In this document: positions 1-5,362 of the stretch, piece after piece
How the letters are laid out: every line of letters starts with the position of its first letter
Numbering within the stretch: the first letter of the stretch is position 1
Assembly (NCBI GenBank): GCA_021295935.1
Contig: JAGWBL010000084.1
Location: 1 to 5,362 of the forward strand
DNA length: 5,362 nt
Direction: 5' to 3'
Origin: Pseudomonadales bacterium
Lineage (GTDB): Bacteria; Pseudomonadota; Gammaproteobacteria; Pseudomonadales; Azotimanducaceae
Translations under genes and position numbers: made by a program
Notes under the pieces: generated by a model
What the model was told of the DNA's origin: nothing
Seen by the model: only the letters and a program-made list of their open reading frames with translations
The model's database searches: none

Positions 1-55
1 CCCCGCACCCGCTCCATACCACGCAAGCGTCTGGCACTCGATCGAAACGCGCGCC

Positions 56-1121
56 TCATAGCTGCTTCACCACGGACCATGCCAGATCTGCACGGTTGCG
101 CGCGAGTTCGCGGTACTCGAGCGCTTTCCCTGAACTTGCCGTGCCCTCCAGTCCTCGTTTGCTTGTACACCCTGCGCGATCGCCGCGCTTCGAGACATGT
201 TGTAGGCGATTTAGAACAGCCAGTTCTCGATCGGCGGCAGTCCCGTCAAGGTCCGATAAGTGGCCATCAACTCCGATTCCGATGGCACTCCAAGATCGTC
301 GAGATCCGCCCCCGGAAGAGTGTACGATCCTTCCGGCTCGAGAAAGTGATACTCCTGAAGCCAGTAACTGAGATCTTCGAGCCCATCTCCAAGTGTGGAA
401 AGCTTCCAGTCCAGCACCGCGACGACTCTCGGTTCTGAAGGATGCAACAGCAGATCGCCGAGGCGGAAATCTCCGTGGACAATGCACGGCTGCACATCCG
501 CCGGCGTGTGGTCCGGCAACCATTTCATCAAGCGGTCCATCGAGTCGATAGGCTCCGTTGCCGAATCTCGAAACTGTCGGCTCCATCTGTGGATTTGCCG
601 AGCGAAGTAGTTGCCCGGTCGTCCGAAGTCTCCGAGCCCGACAGCATCGGGCACTACTTGGTGCAACGCGGCAAGCGCTTCCCCCAGATGGGTGTAAATG
701 CAACGTCGCCCCACCCGGGAACAACCGGGCAAAGCCGTCTCGGTGAGCTGGCGTCGCTCCACGTATTCCATCACGTAGAACTTTGTCCCGATGACCGCCG
801 GTTCGTCGCAGAGCCTGAACGTTCGAGGGACAGGAAGGTCGGCACCCGCTAGGGCCGTCATGACGCGGCATTCCCGGTCCACGGCATGGGCGGAGGGAAA
901 CAGCTTGCCGGTGGGTTGCTTTCGAACCACGCCCCGGTTCGATCCTAACTCAATCAGATAGGTTGGATTGCTTCGGCCGCCTTTGCACCTCAACGCCCTC
1001 AGCTCGCCGGCGAATCCTTCGAGATGACTCCGCAGTTATCGGTGCAGTGCACTGCGGTCGAAGTCGTCGTCCGCTCGGATCAGTCTGAACTCTTGGTAGG
1101 AACGCAATGAGCTTCGTTCAT
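56..1121 (-). pseudogene. Degraded ACAD10/11-type (LvaA-like) phosphotransferase, APH fold
   Basis: This is a broken gene for an APH-fold kinase of the type found beside or fused to acyl-CoA dehydrogenases (ACAD10/11 N-terminal domain, Pseudomonas LvaA), a family known to phosphorylate 4-hydroxyacyl-CoA. The longest open stretch is 993-211 (about 260 codons). It holds family signatures in order: GGRSNPTYL, VVRK, SAHAVDRE, FYVMEYVE, FGRPGNYFARQI, VHGDFRL and VLDWKLSTLGD. Upstream, the same frame passes a TAA at 1036-1038 where relatives read Tyr (ALHR-stop-LRSHLEGFAGEL), so the N terminus is cut off. Downstream a TAA at 211-213 interrupts a NWxFYxAFN-like motif, and a frameshift near 156-172 moves the true C terminus (KRGLEGTASS to VVKQL, stop at 56-58) into another frame. 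The Brenner motif, normally HGDYRLDN, reads HGDFRLGD, and LDWE reads LDWK. The start near 1121 (ATG) is a guess that needs one further frameshift. I am confident about the family and that the gene is dead. Confidence 0.85.
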
Positions 1122-1575
1122 GCCATCGGAGTGCGGCGATGGATGCCGGGAATCTCTCCAAGCTCTCCCCCTTACCCAGTGCCGCGGGTGCCGTATTGAC
1201 AGCAGCCCAAATCCACTCGATCGTTACGCAACCTGCTGGTTTGCCGAGCATTTCACGCGCACCCCAATCCGCGGATGGTCAGGCGCGCTGGATGACTCGG
1301 CCAGTAGTGTAGGGAAGGTAGGCAAGCCATGAGTGGCCCCTTGCAACATCCGTCCGTCCGCGTGACGGCAGGAAAGGCGTACCATCCATCTGCAAGACGC
1401 GGTGCCTGCCAGTCGTGAGTTTCCTGGGTGCGATGCCCGTTCTCTGCTTGCGGCCGTCGGCTTCCAATCTTCCGTTGGCCGAGCAGGCCTTGGAACCGGG
1501 CACCGATGGATATTTCGGGGTCGGACTGATCTTCTGCCCTGATGAGCGCACAGGAGTTCGGTGCATCGCGCAAAG
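1122..1575. other. Unassigned stretch, no recognisable gene
   Basis: Several medium-length open frames lie here on both strands, for example minus 1036-1251, minus 1253-1699 and plus 1415-1603. Their translations are rich in Arg, Pro, Ser and Cys, have no motif I recognise, and overlap one another as GC-driven shadows do. I see no tRNA, terminator hairpin or tandem repeat. It is most likely decayed or non-coding sequence between the dead kinase and the dead toxin gene. Confidence 0.5.
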
Positions 1576-1852
1576 ATGCGGAGCTCTCGTCATCGTGGTC
1601 TGAAATGCACTTGCAATCGTGGTGACGCAAGCGCAGTTGTCCCCGAGATTGCGTGCCGCGTCGCGCTTGCCTTGGAAGATCCTGACGACGCTCTAGCACT
1701 CTCCGACCTCGACCTGCCCGGCCACCGGCTGCATCCGCTGAAAGGCGATCTCTACGGGTGCCGACGCACCTCGCATTTTGGCAACTGGCAGTCTGTCTCT
1801 CGCTTCGAGCACAGCGACGCTACGACCCTACGACGTCGTCGAGGTTACCCAC
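1576..1852 (+). pseudogene. higB: Degraded HigB-type (RelE superfamily) toxin
   Basis: The plus frame from ATG 1576 translates into a peptide that follows the HigB host-inhibition toxin layout along its whole length. It has an N-terminal SRHRGLK and RGDAS segment, a helix ending in SDLDLPG, the family hallmark GHRLHPLKGDLYG, then FGNWQ and RFEHSDA. The family's closing DVDxxDYH motif appears as YDVVEVTH, but in another frame (1829-1852), so a frameshift lies near 1822-1829. The total span of about 92 codons is the usual HigB length. Active toxins read approximately GYWSVxVSGNWR at the core strands. Here that segment is GCRRTSHFGNWQ, losing the conserved NWR arginine. HigB toxins cut mRNA on the ribosome and are normally followed by the antitoxin gene higA, which I cannot find downstream. 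The sequence shows a toxin relic. That it arrived on an accessory element is inference. Confidence 0.72.
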
Positions 1853-2155
1853 CGTATTGTGCGCCAACGTGGTGCCCTGCACCACCGTGGAGGCGTCAAT
1901 CTAGGCGGCGATTGCGATGCAATCAAGCGCGAATTCGTCTCGCAGCACCTGGTCATGCAGGTCCGGAGCGAACAACTATCGTTGCTTCTGCGCCACGGCG
2001 AAGAACCTTTTCAACGATTTCAGCACCTTGGGTCCAGGTTGGGTGGATTCTACTTGTTATAGACATAGACCAAGGTTCGGCAATCTGCTACGGGATTGAC
2101 TGCTATTGCAATCACCCTGTTCAAGCAGCGACAACAATCAATCAACCTGAGCTGG
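1853..2155. other. Unassigned stretch where a higA antitoxin would be expected
   Basis: This stretch lies between the toxin relic and the 3' end of the tRNA. A higA gene (about 100 codons, helix-turn-helix) would fit here by size, but no frame shows an HTH or the usual NPPHPG start. Only a vague ALHHRGGV match occurs near 1880. Plus frame 1778-2062 and the opposite-strand frame are both open over long parts but read as antisense shadows. I also see no clear rho-independent terminator for the tRNA. Confidence 0.45.
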
Positions 2156-2245
2156 TGGCGGAGAGGCAGGGATTCGAACCCTGGGTGCCCGCAAGAGCAC
2201 TCCTGATTTCGAGTCAGGCCCATTCGTCCACTCTGGCACCTCTCC
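2156..2245 (-). tRNA. tRNA-Ser, anticodon CGA
   Basis: The minus strand folds as a class II (long variable arm) serine tRNA of 90 nt. The acceptor stem pairs GGAGAGG with CCTCTCC, followed by discriminator G and an encoded CCA. The anticodon stem CCTGA/TCAGG closes the loop CTCGAAA, giving anticodon CGA (bases 2211-2209), which reads UCG. The variable arm pairs GTGC with GCAC, and the T arm is CAGGG-TTCGAAT-CCCTG. No part looks damaged, unlike the DNA on its 3' side. No convincing promoter is visible upstream (above 2245). Confidence 0.97.
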
Positions 2246-2383
2246 AGATCTTCCATTCTCCACATGCTCTCCAACTCAGTCCATTGCCGACGGAGCTAGT
2301 ATCCTGTCAGTTCGCCACCGGGACTCATCGATCGGCACCGAGCAGTTGCAGACTCCTGCGTTCCTTGACTCAGCGGAACCGTG

Positions 2384-2413
2384 TTGCTTGGATCGCCCGG
2401 ATGGAATTAAACT
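2384..2413 (+). promoter_or_regulatory. Weak candidate promoter for the polyamine operon
   Basis: TTGCTT (2384-2389) and TAAACT (2408-2413) stand 18 bases apart and resemble a sigma-70 -35/-10 pair, matching three and four of six consensus bases. Transcription would start near 2420, about 30 bases before the speD start. The gap between the tRNA and speD (2246-2450) holds no other signal that I see. Confidence 0.25.
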
Positions 2414-2450
2414 CAGTTGACGCCATCGACAGCGATCAGTTCCAACTATC

Positions 2451-2810
2451 GTGGGCAACAAGAACTCGCACGGGGGCCGGCACGTCATCATTGAGTGCTT
2501 CGGCTGCAGACTGACGAGCAACGAATCGAAACTTGAGTCTCTACTCCGTAGGGCCGCCACCGCCGGGGACGCAAAGATTCTGTCGTGCCACATGCACAGT
2601 TTCGGTTCAAAATCGGGCTTGACGGGAGTGCTTCTGCTCGCTGAATCCCACATCTCGGTGCACACCTGGCCGGAGCGCGAATACGCCGCATTCGATGTGT
2701 TCATGTGCGGCAACTGCGATCCGGACGCCGCGGCGGAAGTGATAGCCGACGGTTGTACAGCAGGCGCGGTCACCATCCGTGCCTTCAATCGCCCGCTCTC
2801 GCCCGACTGA
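2451..2810 (+). CDS. speD: S-adenosylmethionine decarboxylase proenzyme (class 1b, SpeD)
   Basis: The product decarboxylates S-adenosylmethionine to give the aminopropyl donor for spermidine synthesis. It is a 119-residue protein of the short Thermotoga/Bacillus-type class, which self-cleaves to create a pyruvoyl cofactor. The motif LAESHISVHTWPE carries the cleavage serine (Ser66), followed by the processing His71 and the catalytic Cys86 in MCGN. All three are offset by +3 from the Thermotoga maritima residues 63, 68 and 83. GGRHVIIECFGC near the N terminus is also typical. The GTG at 2451 is the only usable start, since the frame is closed by TGA at 2418-2420 and has no ATG before GRHV. There is no obvious Shine-Dalgarno sequence. 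It heads a co-directional set, with the lipoprotein gene beginning 11 bases after its stop. Its partner aminopropyltransferase lies three genes on. All key residues are present, so it should be active. Confidence 0.95.
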   Translation: MGNKNSHGGRHVIIECFGCRLTSNESKLESLLRRAATAGDAKILSCHMHSFGSKSGLTGVLLLAESHISVHTWPEREYAAFDVFMCGNCDPDAAAEVIADGCTAGAVTIRAFNRPLSPD

Positions 2811-2821
2811 CTGGAACAAGC

Positions 2822-3793
2822 ATGACCATCCAAGGAGCATGGAACTCGCACTCACATAGTCGCGGCAGGCGTTGGGCGTGCCTCTCGTTGTCCATCGCAA
2901 TCGCGTTCACCCTGTCGGCGTGCGCTGCCGACCCGGCCGAAGTCGCCGCCAAGGCCCTCACCACCGTCCAGGGCTCCATCGAGCAACTCGGAAAGCGACT
3001 GGACGCCCGGGATCTCCCGAACGCGCTCGTTCTCAACACATACGCCGACAAGCTCGCATCCGCGAACTCAGAGTATCGCGACCTTGCAAGGTTGATGAAG
3101 AAGGAGGCGACCCGCGACGGCATGCTCTTCTCGGGTCTCGAGACCCGAGCCGAGAATCTGAAGTCCGCATTGGCCGCCGAGGACGCTCTGTCGTCGCAAT
3201 CCCTGCAGGCTCTTGGCCAGGAAATGCAGAGCCTTTACGGTGCCGCAAACCCTGAGGAGTTCAATCGTGCGCTTGCGGATCCTGTCAATGTGCTGGCTGA
3301 CGTGTCAGAAGGACTGCTGGCTCGGGTCGACTCGGTTTCGTCCGGCGCATCCAAGATCGCCAACAACGCGGGTGACTTCGGTCCGGCCAGTCAATTGGTC
3401 GGAAATCCAAATTATGGACAGTGGCGCTCAGGTTCCAGCGGAACCTCGTTCTGGGTCTGGTACGGCCAGTACGCACTGATTCGAACCTTGCTCGGTGGAC
3501 CCCGCATTGGGTACGGCGACTGGGCTGGCCGCCGGGACTACAGCTACTACCACGACTACGGACGCGAGAACTACACCTCGCCCAACGCGCGCACAAGGCA
3601 AGCGGGCGTGGAGCACCGCGCAAGAACCAAGTTCTCTTCCCAGGGAAGACAGTTCCAGAGCCCGTACGCGCGCAAGCGATCCGGGGCGTCTGCATCGGTC
3701 GCTCGCCAGAAGTTCGCGTCCCGCTCGACCGGAAAGTCCTCAGTGCGTGGCTGGGGAAGCGGGAGCAGCAGGGGGCCCCGCCGTGGCAAGTAG
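2822..3793 (+). CDS. Lipoprotein with basic Ser/Gly/Arg-rich tail, polyamine-locus associated
   Basis: This 323-residue protein has a lipoprotein signal: Arg-rich n-region, hydrophobic core at about 19-32 and lipobox LSAC with Cys34. It should therefore be lipid-anchored at the envelope. Residues about 40-180 are rich in Ala, Leu, Glu and Lys and look helical, probably coiled coil. Residues about 194-250 form an aromatic patch with WVWYGQYALIRTLLGG and YSYYHDYGR. From about 265 to the end there are 16 Arg/Lys and no acidic residue, finishing RGPRRGK. I know of no catalytic motif here. From memory, similar proteins with the same WYGQYAL and SYY-DYGR patch and basic tail occur near DUF350 and spermidine synthase genes. 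ATG 2822 has a modest GGAA ahead and begins 11 bases after speD, so the two are probably co-transcribed. The perfect AAGGAG at 2832-2837 is followed only by an out-of-frame ATG (2839). Function is unknown. A role in envelope sensing or polyamine handling is inference. Confidence 0.88.
   Translation: MTIQGAWNSHSHSRGRRWACLSLSIAIAFTLSACAADPAEVAAKALTTVQGSIEQLGKRLDARDLPNALVLNTYADKLASANSEYRDLARLMKKEATRDGMLFSGLETRAENLKSALAAEDALSSQSLQALGQEMQSLYGAANPEEFNRALADPVNVLADVSEGLLARVDSVSSGASKIANNAGDFGPASQLVGNPNYGQWRSGSSGTSFWVWYGQYALIRTLLGGPRIGYGDWAGRRDYSYYHDYGRENYTSPNARTRQAGVEHRARTKFSSQGRQFQSPYARKRSGASASVARQKFASRSTGKSSVRGWGSGSSRGPRRGK
3130..3149. repeat. Perfect 20-bp palindrome inside the lipoprotein gene
   Basis: The bases CTCGGGTCTC are followed directly by their exact reverse complement GAGACCCGAG, centred on CTCGAG. 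It lies in the coiled-coil coding part (FSGLETRAE). As mRNA it has no loop without opening the central pairs. As DNA it could be a dimeric protein-binding site. It may be chance. Confidence 0.6.
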
Positions 3794-3829
3794 CGAATCG
3801 CCGATCTTACCTGCAATCGAACCACACTT

Positions 3830-3834
3830 GGGAG
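3830..3834 (+). promoter_or_regulatory. Ribosome binding site fixing the DUF350 start
   Basis: GGGAG lies six bases before ATG 3841. It decides this start, although the frame is open far upstream through the lipoprotein gene. Confidence 0.75.
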
Positions 3835-3840
3835 CAAAGC

Positions 3841-4254
3841 ATGGTTGATCCGTTGACTCTCTGGGTCTGGGGCGTCATCGCCCTCAACCTCGCTGTCGCC
3901 GTAGTAGCGATGTGCCTCGTTCGTTTCGGATCCGGATTCTGGTTCAAGGTGAGTACCAGCGACGAGCTCGCCGAACGCGACAACCTGGCTTTTGGCCTTT
4001 CGCTCGCAGGCGGGATCTCGGGGGTGGCTCTCATCCTCGCCGGAGCAACTGCCGGAGAGGCTGAGCTTACCTATCTGGATGAACTCAAGATGGTCGTGAC
4101 GTACGCAGCGCTGGGTCTTGTCCTGCTGAAGATGGGCGCGCTGATCAACGATTGGGTGATCTTGCCGGGATTTTCCGTGCGGGAACAAATCCGGTCCCAG
4201 AACGTTTCCGCCGGCGTGGTTCAGGCCTCCAATCTCCTGGCCCTTGGCTTGTAG
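3841..4254 (+). CDS. DUF350 (YjfL/UPF0719-type) membrane protein, N-terminal repeat, cut by amber codon
   Basis: This is the first half of a two-repeat DUF350 integral membrane protein, 137 residues before the TAG. Membrane segments lie at about 7-27, 50-71 and 83-104. A fourth begins near 122 and is cut by the stop. Family features include SDELAERDNLAFGLSLAGG and QNVSAGVVQASNLLALG, the repeated pattern of Asn followed by small residues and Gly. The ATG has a good GGGAG ahead and lies 47 bases after the lipoprotein stop. The frame continues unchanged after the TAG through IIGAMNW into the second repeat, which is how intact relatives read. DUF350 genes are found near glutathionylspermidine-synthase-like and spermidine synthase genes (E. 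coli yjfL and yjfC), but their biochemical role is not established. As written, the protein lacks the end of its fourth helix and would probably be unstable alone. Confidence 0.87.
   Translation: MVDPLTLWVWGVIALNLAVAVVAMCLVRFGSGFWFKVSTSDELAERDNLAFGLSLAGGISGVALILAGATAGEAELTYLDELKMVVTYAALGLVLLKMGALINDWVILPGFSVREQIRSQNVSAGVVQASNLLALGL
4252..4254 (+). other. In-frame amber codon between the two DUF350 repeats
   Basis: The TAG sits at codon 138 inside a predicted membrane helix (LALGL-stop-IIGAMNW). ATG 4267 is in the same frame. The corresponding place in the second repeat (VSIGIL) has Leu, so one base change from TTG would explain the stop. The lipoprotein gene next door ends with TAG, so this codon normally terminates here. 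Confidence 0.9.
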
Positions 4255-4266
4255 ATCATCGGCGCC

Positions 4267-4737
4267 ATGAACTGGCAGGACGGGGGTCTCGGCCTAGGGC
4301 TTCTCGCCGTTGCGGTAGTGTTTCTCCTTTCGCAGGTCGTCGTTCTCGCCGCCACTCGGATGCGGTTCGCCATCTTTGCCCGTCGCAACGAAGGTCGTAG
4401 CTGGCAGGACGCTATCAGGCAAGGCAACGTCGCACTAGGGATCAGGTACGCGGGGCATTTGATCGGCACCGCGCTGGCTTCTTCGTCCGCGGGCGGGCTC
4501 GTCACATTCGGATCCGGAATCTCGATCACCGCTTGGGGTTCCTACCTGTTGTGGCTGGTCTGGGCTCTGGTGCTCGCCGCGGCGCTTCTGTTGCTGTCCA
4601 TGCTGGCGCAACGAGTCATTCTCAGCAAGGTCGATCTCGTCGAAGAAGTCGATCAACAGCAGAATGCCGGGGTCGCGTTCGTCGAGGCTACAGTATTTGT
4701 GAGCATCGGCATCCTGTTCCGAGTGATCATCGGCTGA
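4267..4737 (+). CDS. DUF350 membrane protein, C-terminal repeat, in frame after the amber codon
   Basis: This is the second half of the DUF350 protein, 156 residues if translation restarts at ATG 4267. Hydrophobic segments lie at about 7-25, 59-85 and 90-117, with a last one at about 136-155. The repeat signatures match those of the first half: RQGNVALGIRYAGHLIGTAL corresponds to the ERDN-AFGL segment, and DQQQNAGVAFVEATVFVSIG corresponds to QNVSAGVV. VILSKVDLVEEVD precedes the last helix. No Shine-Dalgarno lies before the ATG. Restart would rely on termination-reinitiation 12 bases after the TAG or on readthrough giving a 298-residue protein. The reading frame shows no other lesion, so damage, if real, is recent. 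It may be better annotated together with 3841-4254 as one interrupted gene. Confidence 0.83.
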   Translation: MNWQDGGLGLGLLAVAVVFLLSQVVVLAATRMRFAIFARRNEGRSWQDAIRQGNVALGIRYAGHLIGTALASSSAGGLVTFGSGISITAWGSYLLWLVWALVLAAALLLLSMLAQRVILSKVDLVEEVDQQQNAGVAFVEATVFVSIGILFRVIIG

Positions 4738-4830
4738 GCAGAATCGACTTGCCCTGAGGCCATTCCGACCAACGGGTTCGTGTCCGTAGACTGCGTTCAG
4801 CTTGCTGGCATTGAAGTCCGCCGTTTCATC

Positions 4831-4834
4831 AAGG
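4831..4834 (+). promoter_or_regulatory. Ribosome binding site fixing a GTG start
   Basis: AAGG lies seven bases before GTG 4842, the only start codon between the in-frame TGA at 4812-4814 and the first membrane segment. Confidence 0.55.
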
Positions 4835-4841
4835 CCGCACA

Positions 4842-5362
4842 GTGCCTGACAGACAAGTCCGCCTTCACGATGGATTCCTGATTCTCGCAATCGGGCTGGT
4901 CGCTGCGTGCGGTCTCGTGTACGAGTACCTCATGGCCCATTACACCGGCAGGATCCTCGGGTCGGTGGAGCCCACGATCTACGCCATGATCGGCCTGATG
5001 ATCGTCGCCATGGGGCTGGGTGCGTTCGCGGCGAAGTGGGTCCGCAACGCGTTTCGAGGATTTGCGTGGCTCGAGCTCTCGGTGGCGTTGCTGGGCGCGA
5101 CGTCCGTGCTTGTTCTGTCCGTTGCGGTGGCGGTCGCCTACTCGTTGCCCGAGTGGCTCCGGTGGGTGTACGGGGTGGATGCGTCGGTTCCGCTCGAGGG
5201 AGGGATCAGCGCAACACTGGTTTCGCTTTCCCGGGTCTTTCCGTTCGTCCTGGGCTTCAGCATCGGATTCCTGATCTGGATGGAGATCCCTCTCATCGCA
5301 CGCGATCGCGAACAAGACCACGCCCGACACCACGAACACAAGCTCGGCACAAAGTATGGTGG
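4842..5362 (+). CDS. Membrane-domain polyamine aminopropyltransferase (spermidine synthase-like), 5' part only
   Basis: This is the beginning of a COG4262-type spermidine synthase, 173 codons, still open at the window edge. The family has an N-terminal multi-helix membrane domain followed by a cytosolic Rossmann aminopropyltransferase domain that moves the aminopropyl group from decarboxylated SAM onto putrescine or a similar amine. Only the membrane part is in view. Helix 1 is at about 11-32 with the characteristic CGLVYEY, helix 2 at about 44-64 after GRILGSVEPTIYAMIGLM, helix 3 at about 77-101 after GFAWLEL, and helix 4 at about 127-153 containing GFLIWMEIPLIAR. HHEHKLGTKYG follows, where relatives read LExNxGTxYGADYxG. 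The GTG start with AAGG is the only option. The gene lies 104 bases after the DUF350 stop. With speD upstream, the two enzymes of spermidine formation are on one transcript or closely linked. The catalytic domain cannot be judged because it lies outside the window. Confidence 0.9.
   Translation, partial: MPDRQVRLHDGFLILAIGLVAACGLVYEYLMAHYTGRILGSVEPTIYAMIGLMIVAMGLGAFAAKWVRNAFRGFAWLELSVALLGATSVLVLSVAVAVAYSLPEWLRWVYGVDASVPLEGGISATLVSLSRVFPFVLGFSIGFLIWMEIPLIARDREQDHARHHEHKLGTKYG

Noticed and set aside
1253..1699. A possible transposase remnant on the minus strand.
   Set aside because: None of the three minus frames shows a DDE, HTH or other transposase motif, and no terminal inverted repeats were seen nearby.
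2050..2274. A minus-strand 74-codon open frame with the peptide HPGFESLPLRH.
   Set aside because: This peptide is what tRNA-Ser genes give when translated. The DNA is the tRNA.
1561..2514. A 317-codon plus-strand open frame running across the toxin relic, the tRNA (antisense) and the region before speD.
   Set aside because: It crosses the tRNA gene, and only its first part (about 1576-1824) has protein-family similarity. The rest is a GC-driven open frame with no motif.
3920..4520. TTCGGATCCGGA occurs twice, near 3926 and 4508, once in each DUF350 half.
   Set aside because: The two copies code for non-equivalent positions of the repeats (FGSGFW and FGSGIS) and share no flanking identity, so they look coincidental and not a recombination repeat.
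4738..4878. The DUF350 frame stays open for 46 codons after its TGA (reading AESTCPEAIPTNGF and on), overlapping the start of the aminopropyltransferase gene.
   Set aside because: The DUF350 protein is complete at the TGA by comparison with the family pattern. The extension has no start codon with a ribosome site and no recognisable motif, so it is most likely intergenic sequence that happens to be open.
4435..5339. Long minus-strand open frames opposite the DUF350 and aminopropyltransferase genes (4435-4890 and 4797-5339).
   Set aside because: They are rich in Arg, His, Asp and Gln and mirror the codon phase of the hydrophobic plus-strand genes, as expected of antisense shadows of membrane protein genes.

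Overview
The window looks like a piece of a GC-rich proteobacterial chromosome. The reasons are a bacterial tRNA-Ser with encoded CCA, a lipobox lipoprotein, a class 1b bacterial SAM decarboxylase, and a DUF350 (YjfL/UPF0719-type) membrane protein next to a membrane-domain spermidine synthase. I cannot name a genus from sequence alone.

The window has two halves of different character. Positions 1 to about 2155 are eroded. The minus strand carries the wreck of an ACAD10/11-type (LvaA-like) APH-fold kinase, about 56-1121, with two in-frame TAA codons, a C-terminal frameshift and altered catalytic residues. The plus strand carries what reads as a dead HigB-type (RelE superfamily) toxin, about 1576-1852, with a late frameshift and a scrambled core. 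The stretches around them (1122-1575 and 1853-2155) hold nothing I can recognise. A tRNA-Ser(CGA), minus strand 2156-2245, marks the border, and the eroded half lies on its 3' side, the side where integrating elements usually insert.

From about 2400 to the right-hand edge there is a co-directional plus-strand module for polyamine metabolism. In order it holds speD (S-adenosylmethionine decarboxylase proenzyme, 2451-2810), a 323-residue lipoprotein with a coiled-coil-like first half and a very basic Ser/Gly/Arg tail (2822-3793), a two-repeat DUF350 membrane protein (3841-4737), and a polyamine aminopropyltransferase with an N-terminal membrane domain (4842 to beyond the window). SpeD would make decarboxylated SAM, the aminopropyl donor used by the last gene. 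The lipoprotein and the DUF350 protein put the pathway at the cell envelope.

The most striking detail is an in-frame amber codon (TAG, 4252-4254) that divides the DUF350 gene almost exactly between its two repeats. An in-frame ATG follows 12 bases later. This could be a fresh nonsense mutation, a sequencing error, readthrough, or a true split into two single-repeat proteins. The neighbouring lipoprotein gene ends with TAG, which argues against genome-wide TAG recoding.
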